A stretch of DNA of 64,000 nt from Thalassotalea sp. 42_200_T64 (lineage in GTDB: Bacteria; Pseudomonadota; Gammaproteobacteria; Enterobacterales; Alteromonadaceae): positions 62,001-126,000 of the forward strand of contig MABC01000030.1 of assembly GCA_002162925.1 (NCBI GenBank), given 5' to 3'. Numbering within the stretch: the stretch's first letter is position 1; every line of letters starts with the position of its first letter. Of this stretch, positions 8,042-16,670 are shown piece by piece. Under the pieces are notes generated by a model. That model did not search any database. It was not told the DNA's origin and saw only the letters and a program-made list of their open reading frames with translations. A program made the translations under genes and the position numbers.

Positions 8042-9277
8042 ATGCGACGAGTCGTAGTTACCGGTTTAGGTATGCTAAGCCCACTAGGAAATGATTCACT
8101 TTCAACCTGGGATGCATTGCTTGCCGGTAAAAGTGGTATTGGACCTATCGACCATCTAGATCTTACAAATTTTACCACGAAGTTTGCCGGTTTAGTCAAA
8201 GAGTTTGAGCCTGAAAATTTTGGCATTGCCAAAAAAGAAGCCCGTAAAATGGATTTGTTTATTCAATACGGAGTTGCCGCGGGTAACCAAGCCATAGCCG
8301 ATTCTGGATTGGAAGTTACCGAGCAAAATTCTGGTCGTATTGGTGTTGCCATAGGCTCTGGTATTGGTGGCTTAACGTTAATTGAAGAAGGCTTTACCAA
8401 GACGTTAAAAACGAGTGTGCGAAAATTATCACCATTTTTCTGTCCTTCAACCATCTTAAATATGATTTCAGGTCATCTATCTATCATGCATGGTCTGAAA
8501 GGGCCGAATATCGCGATTGTGACGGCTTGTACTACTGGTGTTCATAATATCGGCCACGCTGCCCGAATGATAGCTTATGGCGATGCCGATGCTATGGTTG
8601 CCGGTGGTGCTGAAAAAGCGTCTACGGTGCTTGGTATGGGCGGCTTTATGTCAGCTCGTGCATTATCCACTCGCAATGATGCCCCACAACAAGCATCTCG
8701 TCCTTGGGATAAAGACCGCGATGGTTTTGTCTTGAGTGATGGTGCCGGCGTAGTAGTGCTTGAAGAATACGAACACGCAAAAGCTCGTGGTGCCAAAATT
8801 TATGCGGAATTAGCTGGCTTTGGTATGAGTGGCGATGCTCATCATATTACCTCGCCACCAACGAATGGTGAAGGTGGCGCAGCAGCAATGACTAATGCCA
8901 TTAACGATGCTGGTATTAGCAGTGACAAAATTGGTTATATCAATGCTCACGGTACATCGACTCCGGCAGGGGATATTGCTGAAACCAATGGCGCTAAATC
9001 GGTATTTGGTGATCATGCTTATAAATTAATGATGGGTTCAACCAAGTCGATGACCGGACATATGTTAGGTGCGGCAGGTTCATCAGAAGCAATATTTACC
9101 ATTTTAGCTTTGCAAAATCAGGAAGTACCGCCAACGATTAATCTGGATAATCCCGGCGATGGTTGTGATTTAGACTATATTGCCCACGAAGCACGCCAGG
9201 CCAAGCTAGAGTATGCGTTATGTAATTCTTTTGGCTTTGGTGGCACTAACGGTTCACTTTTATTTAAAAAAGTATAA
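8042..9277 (+). CDS. fabF: 3-oxoacyl-ACP synthase II (KAS II)
   Basis: FabF carries out chain elongation, including the temperature-sensitive step from C16:1 to C18:1. The 411 residues start [18 protein letters not shown]. The catalytic cysteine is in [11 protein letters not shown] at residue 163, the E. coli position. The two active-site histidines are in [11 protein letters not shown] and TGHMLGAAG. The [11 protein letters not shown] end is complete. It lies 131 bases after acpP, beyond a terminator, so it probably has its own promoter. It is followed by a very large nested hairpin. Length and motifs are ordinary. Confidence 0.96.
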   Translation: MRRVVVTGLGMLSPLGNDSLSTWDALLAGKSGIGPIDHLDLTNFTTKFAGLVKEFEPENFGIAKKEARKMDLFIQYGVAAGNQAIADSGLEVTEQNSGRIGVAIGSGIGGLTLIEEGFTKTLKTSVRKLSPFFCPSTILNMISGHLSIMHGLKGPNIAIVTACTTGVHNIGHAARMIAYGDADAMVAGGAEKASTVLGMGGFMSARALSTRNDAPQQASRPWDKDRDGFVLSDGAGVVVLEEYEHAKARGAKIYAELAGFGMSGDAHHITSPPTNGEGGAAAMTNAINDAGISSDKIGYINAHGTSTPAGDIAETNGAKSVFGDHAYKLMMGSTKSMTGHMLGAAGSSEAIFTILALQNQEVPPTINLDNPGDGCDLDYIAHEARQAKLEYALCNSFGFGGTNGSLLFKKV

Positions 9278-9303
9278 GTTTTAACGCTTGCCAATAATGT
9301 TAA

Positions 9304-9392
9304 AAGCCTGAATACTAATACCAATCCCGACAATTTATTGCTCAATAAATTGTCGGGATTGGTATAATATAGTATTCAGGCTTTATTTTTTT
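9304..9392 (+). terminator. fabF terminator with a palindrome nested in its loop
   Basis: The outer stem pairs AAAGCCTGAATACTA (9304-9318) with its exact complement at 9371-9385 and is followed by ATTTTTTT, a standard intrinsic terminator. The loop contains a complete 48-base palindrome (9319-9366) and four further bases. Removing the palindrome leaves a normal tight terminator, so an insertion into the loop is the simplest reading. Confidence 0.75.
9319..9366. repeat. 48-base perfect palindrome, copy 1
   Basis: Two 23-base arms pair perfectly around a CT centre. The ends read ATACCAA...TTGGTAT and the inner part AATTTATTG-CT-CAATAAATT. The seven bases between are TCCCGAC, complemented exactly in the other arm. 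The copy at 48602-48649 has the same ends, inner part and centre but a different seven-base segment, again perfectly paired. Confidence 0.85.
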
Positions 9393-9515
9393 AGGGGCGA
9401 GAAACGAGAAGTTAAAAACGAGAAATGAAAGGCAAGCGCGATTACCTTTTAGATCCAGTCGCTATTAGTTTATGTATCAATGTTAAATCAAAATCAAAAT
9501 AATAATGAATCATTT

Positions 9516-10322
9516 ATGCTTTATTGCTCAGTAAACTTTACCAAAACCAATCAAATAAATGTCACCGATCGCGGTCTCGCTTTTGGTGATGGCGTGTTTA
9601 CTACCGGCAAGGTATTAAATGGCGCGTTAGAGTACATCAGTGAGCATATTAACCGTTTGCAAAGCAGTTGCCGTAAATTGACGATTACTGATGTTAACTG
9701 GCAAGATGTTGAAAAAGAAATAATATCTGCAAGCTCAAATTACGCTTTAGCAACGTTGAAAGTCATTATCACTTCCGGGCATAGTGGCAGGGGTTATTCT
9801 CGCATTGGCGCTACGGGTGCCAACGTCATTGTTTGTATTTCAGAGTTCCCGCGGCATTATAAAGCTTGGCAACAACAGGGGCTAACCTTAGGATTAAGTT
9901 CATTCAAACTGGGTTTAAATCCAGCGTTAGCCGGGGTTAAACATTTAAATCGTTTAGAGCAAGTGCTTATTCGCCAAGAGTTGGAGCAATGTAATGCAGA
10001 CTTACCAAGGGTTGATGAGTTAGTGGTATGTGATATCAATGAAAATATCGTCGAATGTAATACCGCCAATATCTTTTGGCTGAAAGATATGGTGCTTTAT
10101 ACTCCTAACTTGCAACACTCTGGTGTCGCTGGGCTATGTCGGGCACGATTGTTATCGGCATTACCTGCGGTTAACATTGTCAGTAGCAAGGTGAGTGAAT
10201 TAGCACAAGCCGATGCAATTTATCTGTGCAATTCACTGCTAGGAGTGGTGCCGGTGAAACAATTTATGGACAAAATTTTCAATGTTAAAGAGAGTAAAAA
10301 ATTGCTAGGGAAGTTTCAATGA
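9516..10322 (+). CDS. pabC: Aminodeoxychorismate lyase
   Basis: PabC releases pyruvate from 4-amino-4-deoxychorismate to give p-aminobenzoate for folate. It is a PLP enzyme of the branched-chain aminotransferase fold. The core TDRGLAFGDGVFTTGKVL aligns with E. coli PabC, which favours the ATG at 9516 (268 residues). An ATG at 9480 would add a low-complexity asparagine-rich tail with no counterpart. The PLP lysine is in LAGVKHLNRLEQVLIRQ, and ECNTANIFW lies in the cofactor region. Its stop overlaps the mltG start (ATGA), so the two are translationally coupled. Confidence 0.9.
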   Translation: MLYCSVNFTKTNQINVTDRGLAFGDGVFTTGKVLNGALEYISEHINRLQSSCRKLTITDVNWQDVEKEIISASSNYALATLKVIITSGHSGRGYSRIGATGANVIVCISEFPRHYKAWQQQGLTLGLSSFKLGLNPALAGVKHLNRLEQVLIRQELEQCNADLPRVDELVVCDINENIVECNTANIFWLKDMVLYTPNLQHSGVAGLCRARLLSALPAVNIVSSKVSELAQADAIYLCNSLLGVVPVKQFMDKIFNVKESKKLLGKFQ

Positions 10323-11314
10323 AGCGTTTATTGGTCATTATCATTCTCGCCATAATGTTCATTGGTATGGGCTTGGTCGCGTTCAGCGAAAACCAGATAG
10401 AACAACAGGTACCGATCAGTCAAAAAACCTTATACCGTGTCGATGTCGGTTCCTCCTTTAATAAAGTTTTAGTCGATTTAGAACAACGCGATTGGCTGGA
10501 AAATACATTTTGGCTAAAGCTATACGCTAAATTAAATCCACAGATAACCGATATTAAAGCCGGCACCTATCAAATTCCGGCAAATGTCTCGGTAAAACAA
10601 CTTTTTTCTTTATTAGTTTCAGGCGTAGAACATCAATTTAGTATCACTTTTGTTGAGGGCTCAACCTTTAAAGAATTGTTAAACCTGCTTGCTGAAACCC
10701 AGCATATCCGTTTTACCTTAGCCGATATGAACCGTGACCAAATTTTAAACTTGCTAACCCAAGATTATCAACACCCGGAAGGATTGTTTTTTCCAGATAC
10801 CTACAGTTTTACCGCCGGCAGTAAAGATATCGATATATTAAAGCAAGCGCATCAACGGATGTTGCAAGAGCTTGCCGAGAGCTGGCAAAATAAAGCCAAA
10901 GATTTACCCTATAACAGCGCATACGAAGCCTTGATCATGGCGTCAATGGTCGAAAAAGAAACCGCTCAAATTTATGAACAGCCATTGATAGCGGCGGTGT
11001 TTATTTCTCGCTTAGCGAAAAACATGCGTTTACAAACAGACCCTACCATTATTTATGGTTTAGGCGACAGGTACACTGGCGATATTACTTATGCCAATAT
11101 CAGAGAAAAAACCGCGTATAATACTTATCGTATTCATGGTATGCCGCCAACGCCAATTTCCATGCCGGGAAAATCAGCCATTGAAGCCAGTTTACACCCG
11201 GCAAACAGCCAATATTTATATTTTGTCAGTAAAGGCAATGGTGAACACCATTTTTCAACCACACTAAAAGAGCATAATAGAGCCGTGGACAAATACATTA
11301 GAGGAAAGAATTAA
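10319..11314 (+). CDS. mltG: Endolytic murein transglycosylase MltG
   Basis: MltG cuts nascent peptidoglycan strands and acts as a terminase of glycan polymerisation at the inner membrane. The 331-residue protein has one N-terminal membrane anchor (about residues 4-21, LLVIIILAIMFIGMGLVAF) and a LysM-like section. The YceG catalytic domain follows, with the glutamate of MASMVEKETA at residue 212 and the LQTDPTIIYGLGDRY and YNTYRIHGMPPTPISMPG blocks. Its start overlaps the end of pabC by four bases, and tmk begins four bases after its stop. The set pabC-mltG-tmk-holB is conserved across gammaproteobacteria. Confidence 0.95.
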   Translation: MKRLLVIIILAIMFIGMGLVAFSENQIEQQVPISQKTLYRVDVGSSFNKVLVDLEQRDWLENTFWLKLYAKLNPQITDIKAGTYQIPANVSVKQLFSLLVSGVEHQFSITFVEGSTFKELLNLLAETQHIRFTLADMNRDQILNLLTQDYQHPEGLFFPDTYSFTAGSKDIDILKQAHQRMLQELAESWQNKAKDLPYNSAYEALIMASMVEKETAQIYEQPLIAAVFISRLAKNMRLQTDPTIIYGLGDRYTGDITYANIREKTAYNTYRIHGMPPTPISMPGKSAIEASLHPANSQYLYFVSKGNGEHHFSTTLKEHNRAVDKYIRGKN

Positions 11315-11317
11315 GTC

Positions 11318-11968
11318 ATGTCACAGAGTAAACCACAAGGAAAGTTTATCGTTGTTGAAGGAATAGAAGGTGCCGGAAAGTCATCGGCAATTAAGGTAAT
11401 AGAAGAGTTTCTCGCGCAGCAACAGATAAACTTTGAAAAAACCCGAGAGCCGGGTGGTACGCCTCTTGCTGAAAAGCTCAGAACGTTGGTGAAAGAGCCT
11501 TGTGATGAAACCATTACCCCGGAATGTGAATTGTTACTGATGTATGCCAGCCGCTCACAATTATTGGCGAATAAAATACTACCGGCTCTGCAGTCGGGGA
11601 AATGGGTGATTGGCGATCGTCATGATTTATCTTCCCGTGCCTATCAAGGTGGTGGCAGAAGGTTTGATGATAAGGTGATAGACACTATCGCCAATATTAC
11701 CTTAAATGGCTTTAAGCCAGACTTTACTTTATATTTAGATATTGAGCCGGAACTTGGCTTGTCACGGGCACAAGCACGTGGTGATTTAGACCGGATTGAA
11801 CAAGAAAAAATTGAATTTTTCCATCGTGTACGCAATAAATATCTGCGGTTAGCCACTGCTGACGACAGTATTTTTATTGTAGATGCTAGCCAAGCGATGA
11901 CTAAAGTTCATGATGATATTAAACAATTATTGAATAAGTACTGTGTAGGATCAGATCTTGGTTGCTAA
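11318..11968 (+). CDS. tmk: Thymidylate kinase
   Basis: Tmk phosphorylates dTMP to dTDP for DNA synthesis. The 216 residues hold the P-loop GIEGAGKS at positions 15-22 and the TREPGGTPLAEKLR substrate segment. They also hold the DRH motif (GDRHDLSSRAYQGGGR) and a C-terminal lid region rich in Arg and Asp (QARGDLDRIEQEKIEFF). Its end overlaps the start of holB by 11 bases, so the kinase and the clamp-loader subunit are made together. Nothing is unusual. Confidence 0.95.
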   Translation: MSQSKPQGKFIVVEGIEGAGKSSAIKVIEEFLAQQQINFEKTREPGGTPLAEKLRTLVKEPCDETITPECELLLMYASRSQLLANKILPALQSGKWVIGDRHDLSSRAYQGGGRRFDDKVIDTIANITLNGFKPDFTLYLDIEPELGLSRAQARGDLDRIEQEKIEFFHRVRNKYLRLATADDSIFIVDASQAMTKVHDDIKQLLNKYCVGSDLGC

Positions 11969-12902
11969 ATTACAACAAAAAAGCTGGTTAGGTGCGAATA
12001 AAACCGAGGTGCTCAGCAAAATTGAGCAAGGGTTATTACCGCATGCATTACTCTTGCTAGGTAGCCATCTAGCCGGACAAGAAGAATTAGGCTTATGGTT
12101 GTCTTCTTTATTACTTTGTCAGCAACAAGCGTTATCTGCAGAGGCATGTGGACATTGCAAGACTTGTCTACTCGTTAAGGCAAACACCCATCCTGATTTG
12201 CAAGTTATCGATAATGCTGAAAAAACCATAGGGGTGGATTTAGTACGACAAGCAGGCAGCTTTTTACAAAAAACCGCGCATATTGCTAAAAACAAAGTGG
12301 TGTTGGTGTTATCGGCTGAGAATATGACCGAAGCAGCGGCTAACGCCTTGCTAAAAACACTTGAAGAGCCAACCGATAATAGTTATTTATTGTTAGTATG
12401 TAATGAAGTGGAAATGTTATTGCCTACCATAATCAGCCGTTGTAACGTACTTCAGATAAAACCACCAACGGGCGATGAGCTAGCGGCACTGGTTGAAGAC
12501 AAATCGTTAATAAATGAGTTTAGCAATATTACTGAGTTGGCCGAATTAACCGATGTCAATTGCCAGCAACAGCGCCAAGAAATCATTGAGCAGCTAAATC
12601 TGTTTTTACAAAGCTTTGATAATGGCACTGAACTAAGTCATTTGGTCAGTAGTAACTTCCATGGTTTAAGGTGGTTAACCAATGCGTTTCAGCAATTATT
12701 CCGTATTCAATCTGGATGGCAAGATGCCTTAGCTCAACATGAGATGAACACTTTAGCTAATCGCTATAGTAATGAACAAATCTGGCAATGTTTAACATTA
12801 ATCAATCAGGCAACGAAACAAATAAAGTTGTTAACTCAGGCGAATAAAAGTTTTACTATTGAAGCATTGTTAGTCGATATAGAACAACAACTGGTTCAAT
12901 AG
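11958..12902 (+). CDS. holB: DNA polymerase III subunit delta'
   Basis: HolB is the delta-prime subunit of the clamp loader. The 314-residue protein starts with TTG at 11958, inside the end of tmk, with GGATC just upstream as a weak ribosome-binding site; no ATG or GTG is available that keeps the conserved N-terminus. It has the zinc-binding cysteines in CGHCKTCLLV, the TEAAANALLKTLEEP helix and the LPTIISRCNVLQI sensor segment typical of delta-prime. As usual in this subunit, no functional P-loop is present at the N-terminus. pilZ follows by 28 bases. Confidence 0.9.
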   Translation: MVAKLQQKSWLGANKTEVLSKIEQGLLPHALLLLGSHLAGQEELGLWLSSLLLCQQQALSAEACGHCKTCLLVKANTHPDLQVIDNAEKTIGVDLVRQAGSFLQKTAHIAKNKVVLVLSAENMTEAAANALLKTLEEPTDNSYLLLVCNEVEMLLPTIISRCNVLQIKPPTGDELAALVEDKSLINEFSNITELAELTDVNCQQQRQEIIEQLNLFLQSFDNGTELSHLVSSNFHGLRWLTNAFQQLFRIQSGWQDALAQHEMNTLANRYSNEQIWQCLTLINQATKQIKLLTQANKSFTIEALLVDIEQQLVQ

Positions 12903-12930
12903 AATAGCAAATAATAATAATCAGGAAGCG

Positions 12931-13260
12931 ATGATGCAAAAATTTGTCTTAAAATTTAATAATGATCGAGAGCTTTACATGGCCTACATGCCATTTTTAA
13001 AGCAAGGCGGGTTATTCATAAAAACCAAGGAGCAGTTTGAGCTGGGTGATAATATTTCTCTTGAAGTATTGATGCCGGGTGAAATCGAAGCCGCCAAACT
13101 TGACTCCGTGGTGTGCTGGATCACTCCGCATGGTGCGCAAAATGGTACAGAGCCTGGTGTCGGTGTGGCATTTGTTACCGATGAGAATCACATTCGTAAC
13201 CAAATTGAATCTGCGCTGGGTCGAATGCTTAATTCTAAAGATCCAACGTATACTATGTAA
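12931..13260 (+). CDS. pilZ: PilZ domain protein (type IV pilus assembly PilZ type)
   Basis: A 109-residue single PilZ domain. It has the GGLFIKT, ELGDNISLEVLM, VCWITPHGAQNGTEPGVGVAF blocks of the Pseudomonas PilZ group. That group works in type IV pilus biogenesis and lacks the RxxxR motif needed to bind cyclic di-GMP; I see no such motif here either. It follows holB closely, behind a good CAGGAAG ribosome-binding site, and precedes ycfH, the common order in Alteromonadales and pseudomonads. A terminator hairpin lies about 115 bases after the stop. The second codon is also ATG, so the start could be three bases later. Confidence 0.88.
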   Translation: MMQKFVLKFNNDRELYMAYMPFLKQGGLFIKTKEQFELGDNISLEVLMPGEIEAAKLDSVVCWITPHGAQNGTEPGVGVAFVTDENHIRNQIESALGRMLNSKDPTYTM

Positions 13261-13374
13261 GAGCAAGGGATTAGGTACGGGATACAAGGTACAGGTTACA
13301 GGCAGATTGCTGATAAAATAATTCATGCTGTGATAAACTTATACCACGTACATAAATAATGTAATTAGATGAAG

Positions 13375-13401
13375 AGTAAAGCGAATCGCTTTACTTTTTT
13401 T
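13375..13401 (+). terminator. Intrinsic terminator after pilZ
   Basis: AGTAAAGCGA and TCGCTTTACT pair perfectly with a one-base centre, followed by a T run. It ends the pabC-to-pilZ transcript. Confidence 0.8.
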
Positions 13402-13407
13402 GTGCAT

Positions 13408-13448
13408 GGACGTACTTATACCCGGCAGGCAGGACGCCTTTTGAGGGT
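13408..13448. repeat. 41-base dispersed repeat, copy 1
   Basis: All 41 bases match the reverse complement of 63034-63074 with no mismatch; the sequence begins GGACGTACTTATACCCGGCA. It lies between the pilZ terminator and ycfH. The other copy lies between fumC and asnB, almost 50 kb away. Confidence 0.85.
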
Positions 13449-13526
13449 GATTGTTCATGGAAGAACTATATGCAGAAATTCCATGGATGGAAAAATTTAT
13501 GTTTTGTTGCAATTTCGGAGCCTCCT

Positions 13527-14300
13527 TTGTTTATAGATTCACACTGTCACCTTGACCGATTAGATCTTAGTGATTTTGATAATAACCTCGATAATGTGGT
13601 TAGCGCGGCCGCACAGGCAAACGTTACACAAATGCTCTGTGTTTCAGTTACCCTTAATGACTTTACCGCCATGGCCGAAAAAACGGCCAAATATCACAAC
13701 GTACAACTGTCTTGTGGTGTACATCCATTAAATCAAGAAGACCGGGTCGATGAAGAGCGATTATTAGCCTTGGCCGATAATGAACGCGTGGTTGCTGTTG
13801 GCGAAACGGGTCTGGATTATTTTTATGCCCCTGAAACTCAAGAAGTACAGCGAGACGCATTTCGTAAACACATCAGAGTCGCGCGTAAACTGAATAAACC
13901 AATCATTATTCATACTCGTGATGCGCAAGAGGACACCTTAACTATCATGCGCGAAGAGGGGGCAGAACAAATCGGTGGAGTATTGCATTGCTTTACTGAA
14001 AGCTGGGAAATGGCCGAACAAGCGATTACTATGGGCTTTTATATCTCTTTTTCTGGTATCGTTACTTTTAAAAATGCCGCCGCTCTAAGACACGTTGCGC
14101 ACCAAGTGCCTGATGACAAGTTTATGATTGAAACCGATTCGCCGTACCTTGCACCGGTACCGCATAGAGGCAAGCAAAACCAACCAGCCTTTGTTGTCGA
14201 AGTTGCTAAAATGCTTGCCGACGTACGTGGTCAAAGTGTGGAAGACATTGCCAGGTTGTCGACAGAAAACTATCTTCGCTTGTTTCTATCAACCAAGTAA
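13527..14300 (+). CDS. ycfH: TatD family metal-dependent deoxyribonuclease YcfH
   Basis: A TatD-fold metal hydrolase in which metal ligands come from DSHCHLD at the N-terminus, GETGLDYFY, PIIIHTRDA, GVLHCFT and ETDSPYLAPVPHRGK. I place the start at TTG 13527, because GGAG lies six bases upstream and the protein then begins with the family's usual MFIDSHCHLD (257 residues). An ATG at 13470 would add a 19-residue N-terminus that is partly repeat-derived. It closes the fab/tmk/holB/pilZ block, though the terminator before it suggests its own transcript. The family has DNase activity; the exact substrate in the cell is uncertain. Confidence 0.92.
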   Translation: MFIDSHCHLDRLDLSDFDNNLDNVVSAAAQANVTQMLCVSVTLNDFTAMAEKTAKYHNVQLSCGVHPLNQEDRVDEERLLALADNERVVAVGETGLDYFYAPETQEVQRDAFRKHIRVARKLNKPIIIHTRDAQEDTLTIMREEGAEQIGGVLHCFTESWEMAEQAITMGFYISFSGIVTFKNAAALRHVAHQVPDDKFMIETDSPYLAPVPHRGKQNQPAFVVEVAKMLADVRGQSVEDIARLSTENYLRLFLSTK

Positions 14301-14420
14301 AACTCACTATGGTCTAATTAAGCCTTAAAAGACTATATTTGGCACTCTTGTGTCATCGACAATGTAATCAAAAGCTCGCAGGCCGCTGCGAGCGATTTTC
14401 TGCCCTTTACCAAACTCTAA

Positions 14421-14482
14421 AAAGAGCGCCGTCATCCTGGGGGAGCCAAAGCGAGGTCCGGAACCTCCTGACGCATAATGTG
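14421..14482. repeat. GTCATCC-type repeat, single copy
   Basis: It shares AAAGAGCGCCGTCATCC at its left and TCCTGACGCA at its right with 1352-1408, but the centre differs and contains GAGGTCCGGAACCTC, a perfect palindrome. It lies in the 649-base gap after ycfH, which has no credible gene. Confidence 0.6.
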
Positions 14483-14537
14483 CCTCTTAAAAATAAAAAC
14501 ATGTGCTATTTAAAGCATTGTTTAACGCTAATAGAGC

Positions 14538-14679
14538 AAAAAAAAGGCCTGAAGCAATCGCTTCAGGCTCAGGGGAATGGCTCAATAGGTTGAGCCTGCG
14601 CTAATAAATTCAAGGGAATAAATTTCTGCCAATTAACTCTAATTTGTGCAAGTTAACTCGAAGTAAATCACTGCTTGAG
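14538..14679 (-). ncRNA. Candidate small RNA ending at an orphan minus-strand terminator
   Basis: Read on the minus strand, GCCTGAAG...CTTCAGGC (14568-14547) is followed by eight T: a strong intrinsic terminator. No minus-strand gene lies upstream of it. Just before it is a second perfect stem, GGCTCA...TGAGCC (14579-14596). A TACAAT box (14691-14686) could start a transcript of about 140 bases. The terminator is solid; the RNA is inferred. Confidence 0.35.
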
Positions 14680-14949
14680 TTAATAATTGTAGTGTATCAA
14701 CGGTTAAAATCCAGTCGATTTGTGAAATAAATAAAATTAAATTTTAACCGTTTAAAAACAGTGGGTTATAATGGTTTTTAGTTTGAGTATCCACAGGTGA
14801 TGAATAGCTTTTGTACATCTTTCGCACAATTTATCAACAGGCCGGTGGTGGGGGACGAGTCAAAATATTTTGGCTTAAACGCAACTGTTAACCAAGTGGT
14901 TTTGTTATGTTATGGTAGCTAGAATAATAAAAATGTAGTTGTAATCAGT

Positions 14950-16179
14950 ATGTTAAATATCATTTGGCTGTTCTTTTTTTTCATTGCCTTTATCGTCTCT
15001 CTTTACCAATGGCTAGTACTTGGCAATCATGTCATTTTTGAACAGTTGCTCACCAGTATTATCTCGATGTCGAAAGTGACGGTTGAAATTGCTATAGGGC
15101 TAATTGGCATCTTAAGTTTTTGGCTGGGAATGATGAAAATTGCACAAAGTGGTGGGGTGGTAGATAAAATTGCCCATGCCATTTCACCATTATTCTCAAG
15201 ACTAATGCCAGAGGTACCAAAAGATCATCCGGCATTTGGTTCCATTACCATGAACTTATCGGCTAATTTTTTAGGCCTAGACAATGCCGCCACCCCTTTA
15301 GGCTTAAAAGCCATGGCCGATTTACAAAGCATTAACCCAAAAAAAGACACTGCCAGTAACGCCCAAATTTTATTCTTGGTTTTGAATACTTCCTCGGTAA
15401 CCTTGTTCCCGATCAGTGTTTTTGTTTATCGGGCGCAACAAGGCGCTGCAGTGGCTACCGATGTGTTTATACCTATTTTATTGGCAACTTTTGCCTCAAC
15501 ACTGGCAGGTTTGGTGTCTGTGGCTTTGTTTCAACGGATAAAGCTATATAAAGGTGTCATTCTGTTGTATTTGAGTGCGGCAATGGCATTGATAGCAGCA
15601 CTGGTTATTTATTTAGTGCAGCTAAGTGCCGCGCAATTGACCGAGCAGTCCTCATTAATGGGTAACTTTTTAATCATATCGGTACTTATCAGTTTTCTGG
15701 CTGTTGCCCACTTAAAAAAAGTGAATGTCTACGATCAATTTATTATTGGAGCGAAAGAAGGCTTTGATGTCAGTATTAAACTTATCCCTTATCTGTTAGC
15801 CATGCTGTGTGCCATTGGTGTTTTTAGAGCCAGCGGTGCATTAGAGATGATTGTCGACAGTATTCGCCATTTAGTGGTGTTATTAGGTGGGGATACTCGC
15901 TTTGTTGACGCGTTGCCCACCGCTTTTATGAAACCACTAAGTGGTTCAGGCGCTCGGGCGATGATGATTGAAACGATGAATGTCCATGGTGCCGATTCTT
16001 TTGCCGGGAGATTGGCTTCGATCATGCAGGGCTCAACCGAAACTACTTTCTACGTGCTGGCAGTATATTTTGGCAGTGTAGGTATTCGTTATTCTCGACA
16101 TGCCATCACTTGTGGCCTGATCGCCGATGTCAGTGGCATTTGTGCGGGTATTGGCGTTTGTTATTGGTTTTTCGGCTAA
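14950..16179 (+). CDS. Fused SpmA/SpmB-like nucleoside recognition (Gate) domain membrane protein
   Basis: A 409-residue polytopic membrane protein with two nucleoside-recognition (Gate) halves. The first (about 40-190) has GLIGILSFWLGMMKIAQSGG and SANFLGLDNAATPLGLKAM, as in SpmA. The second (about 250-400) has MKPLSGSGARAMMIE and IMQGSTETTFYVLAVYFGS, as in SpmB. In Bacillus these are two proteins needed for spore core dehydration. Fused forms are found in non-sporulating gammaproteobacteria, where the function is unknown. It stands alone between two repeat-bearing gaps, and a terminator-like hairpin lies at 16441. Transport of a small solute is likely, but the substrate cannot be read. Confidence 0.88.
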   Translation: MLNIIWLFFFFIAFIVSLYQWLVLGNHVIFEQLLTSIISMSKVTVEIAIGLIGILSFWLGMMKIAQSGGVVDKIAHAISPLFSRLMPEVPKDHPAFGSITMNLSANFLGLDNAATPLGLKAMADLQSINPKKDTASNAQILFLVLNTSSVTLFPISVFVYRAQQGAAVATDVFIPILLATFASTLAGLVSVALFQRIKLYKGVILLYLSAAMALIAALVIYLVQLSAAQLTEQSSLMGNFLIISVLISFLAVAHLKKVNVYDQFIIGAKEGFDVSIKLIPYLLAMLCAIGVFRASGALEMIVDSIRHLVVLLGGDTRFVDALPTAFMKPLSGSGARAMMIETMNVHGADSFAGRLASIMQGSTETTFYVLAVYFGSVGIRYSRHAITCGLIADVSGICAGIGVCYWFFG

Positions 16180-16318
16180 TAGATCTGCTGCGCATTTCTA
16201 TATTAGCCACTTCGTGGCGTTGTTTCTTTCTTTCGATATGAAGGTATAACAAGGTGACATAGCTTTTGATCTAGGCATTCATAACATCTTCGCCAATTTC
16301 TGCTTGATAATTGCTCCT

Positions 16319-16388
16319 GCATTATTCTACCTACGTACGTCCTGTACTAGTGCATTATTTTAGCTACCTACGTACGTTCTGTACTAGT
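16319..16388. repeat. Imperfect tandem duplication with CTACCTACGTACGT core
   Basis: Two units of 33 and 37 bases (16319-16351 and 16352-16388) share GCATTATT, CTACCTACGTACGT and CTGTACTAGT. A third partial unit, ACATTATTCTCGGTACCTG, follows. The short palindromes ACGTACGT and GTACTAGTAC stand out. The surrounding gap (16180-16733) otherwise holds a terminator and the gntR control region. Confidence 0.6.
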
Positions 16389-16440
16389 ACATTATTCTCG
16401 GTACCTGTACCTTACAGTGTTCTACCTCCAACATCCATAT

Positions 16441-16462
16441 CGCCGAAATACTCGGCGTTTTT
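16441..16462 (+). terminator. Intrinsic terminator candidate in the gap before gntR
   Basis: CGCCGA and TCGGCG pair around AATAC and are followed by TTTTT. It is 260 bases after the Gate-domain gene and would end transcription from that side. Confidence 0.6.
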
Positions 16463-16625
16463 ACCGAAATTTAAATCACGGTATTAGATTTATTAGGTGA
16501 CCATTCGCCGCTGATTGTGCCGTATTCAAACGCTTGTATGTCGGACAATGTTGGCAAAAATCTATTGGTAGCAGCTTTAATTTCTAGTTCTTTAGTCCAA
16601 TTGTCGACAATATGAGTCGATAATC

Positions 16626-16653
16626 TTGACTTAAATATTTATTGGCGTATTAT
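16626..16653 (+). promoter_or_regulatory. Candidate promoter of gntR-prpBC-acnD-prpF
   Basis: TTGACT (16626-16631) and TATTAT (16648-16653) are spaced by 16 bases, and the gntR ATG is 80 bases further on. The expected start of transcription lies just before the palindromic operator candidate. Confidence 0.5.
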
Positions 16654-16670
16654 CTTAATGGTAAATTCAA

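Noticed and set aside
13470-13526. Longer N-terminus for YcfH
   Set aside because: The extra residues come before the conserved MFIDSHCHLD start and have no counterpart in the family; GGAG is placed for the TTG at 13527.
14339-14593. Open frame of 84 codons after ycfH
   Set aside because: It runs through a dispersed repeat and the orphan terminator, has no ribosome-binding site and resembles no protein.
16319-16388. Repeated CTACCTACGTACGT units as a CRISPR or iteron-type origin
   Set aside because: Only two imperfect units of unequal length are present, and no replication gene is near.
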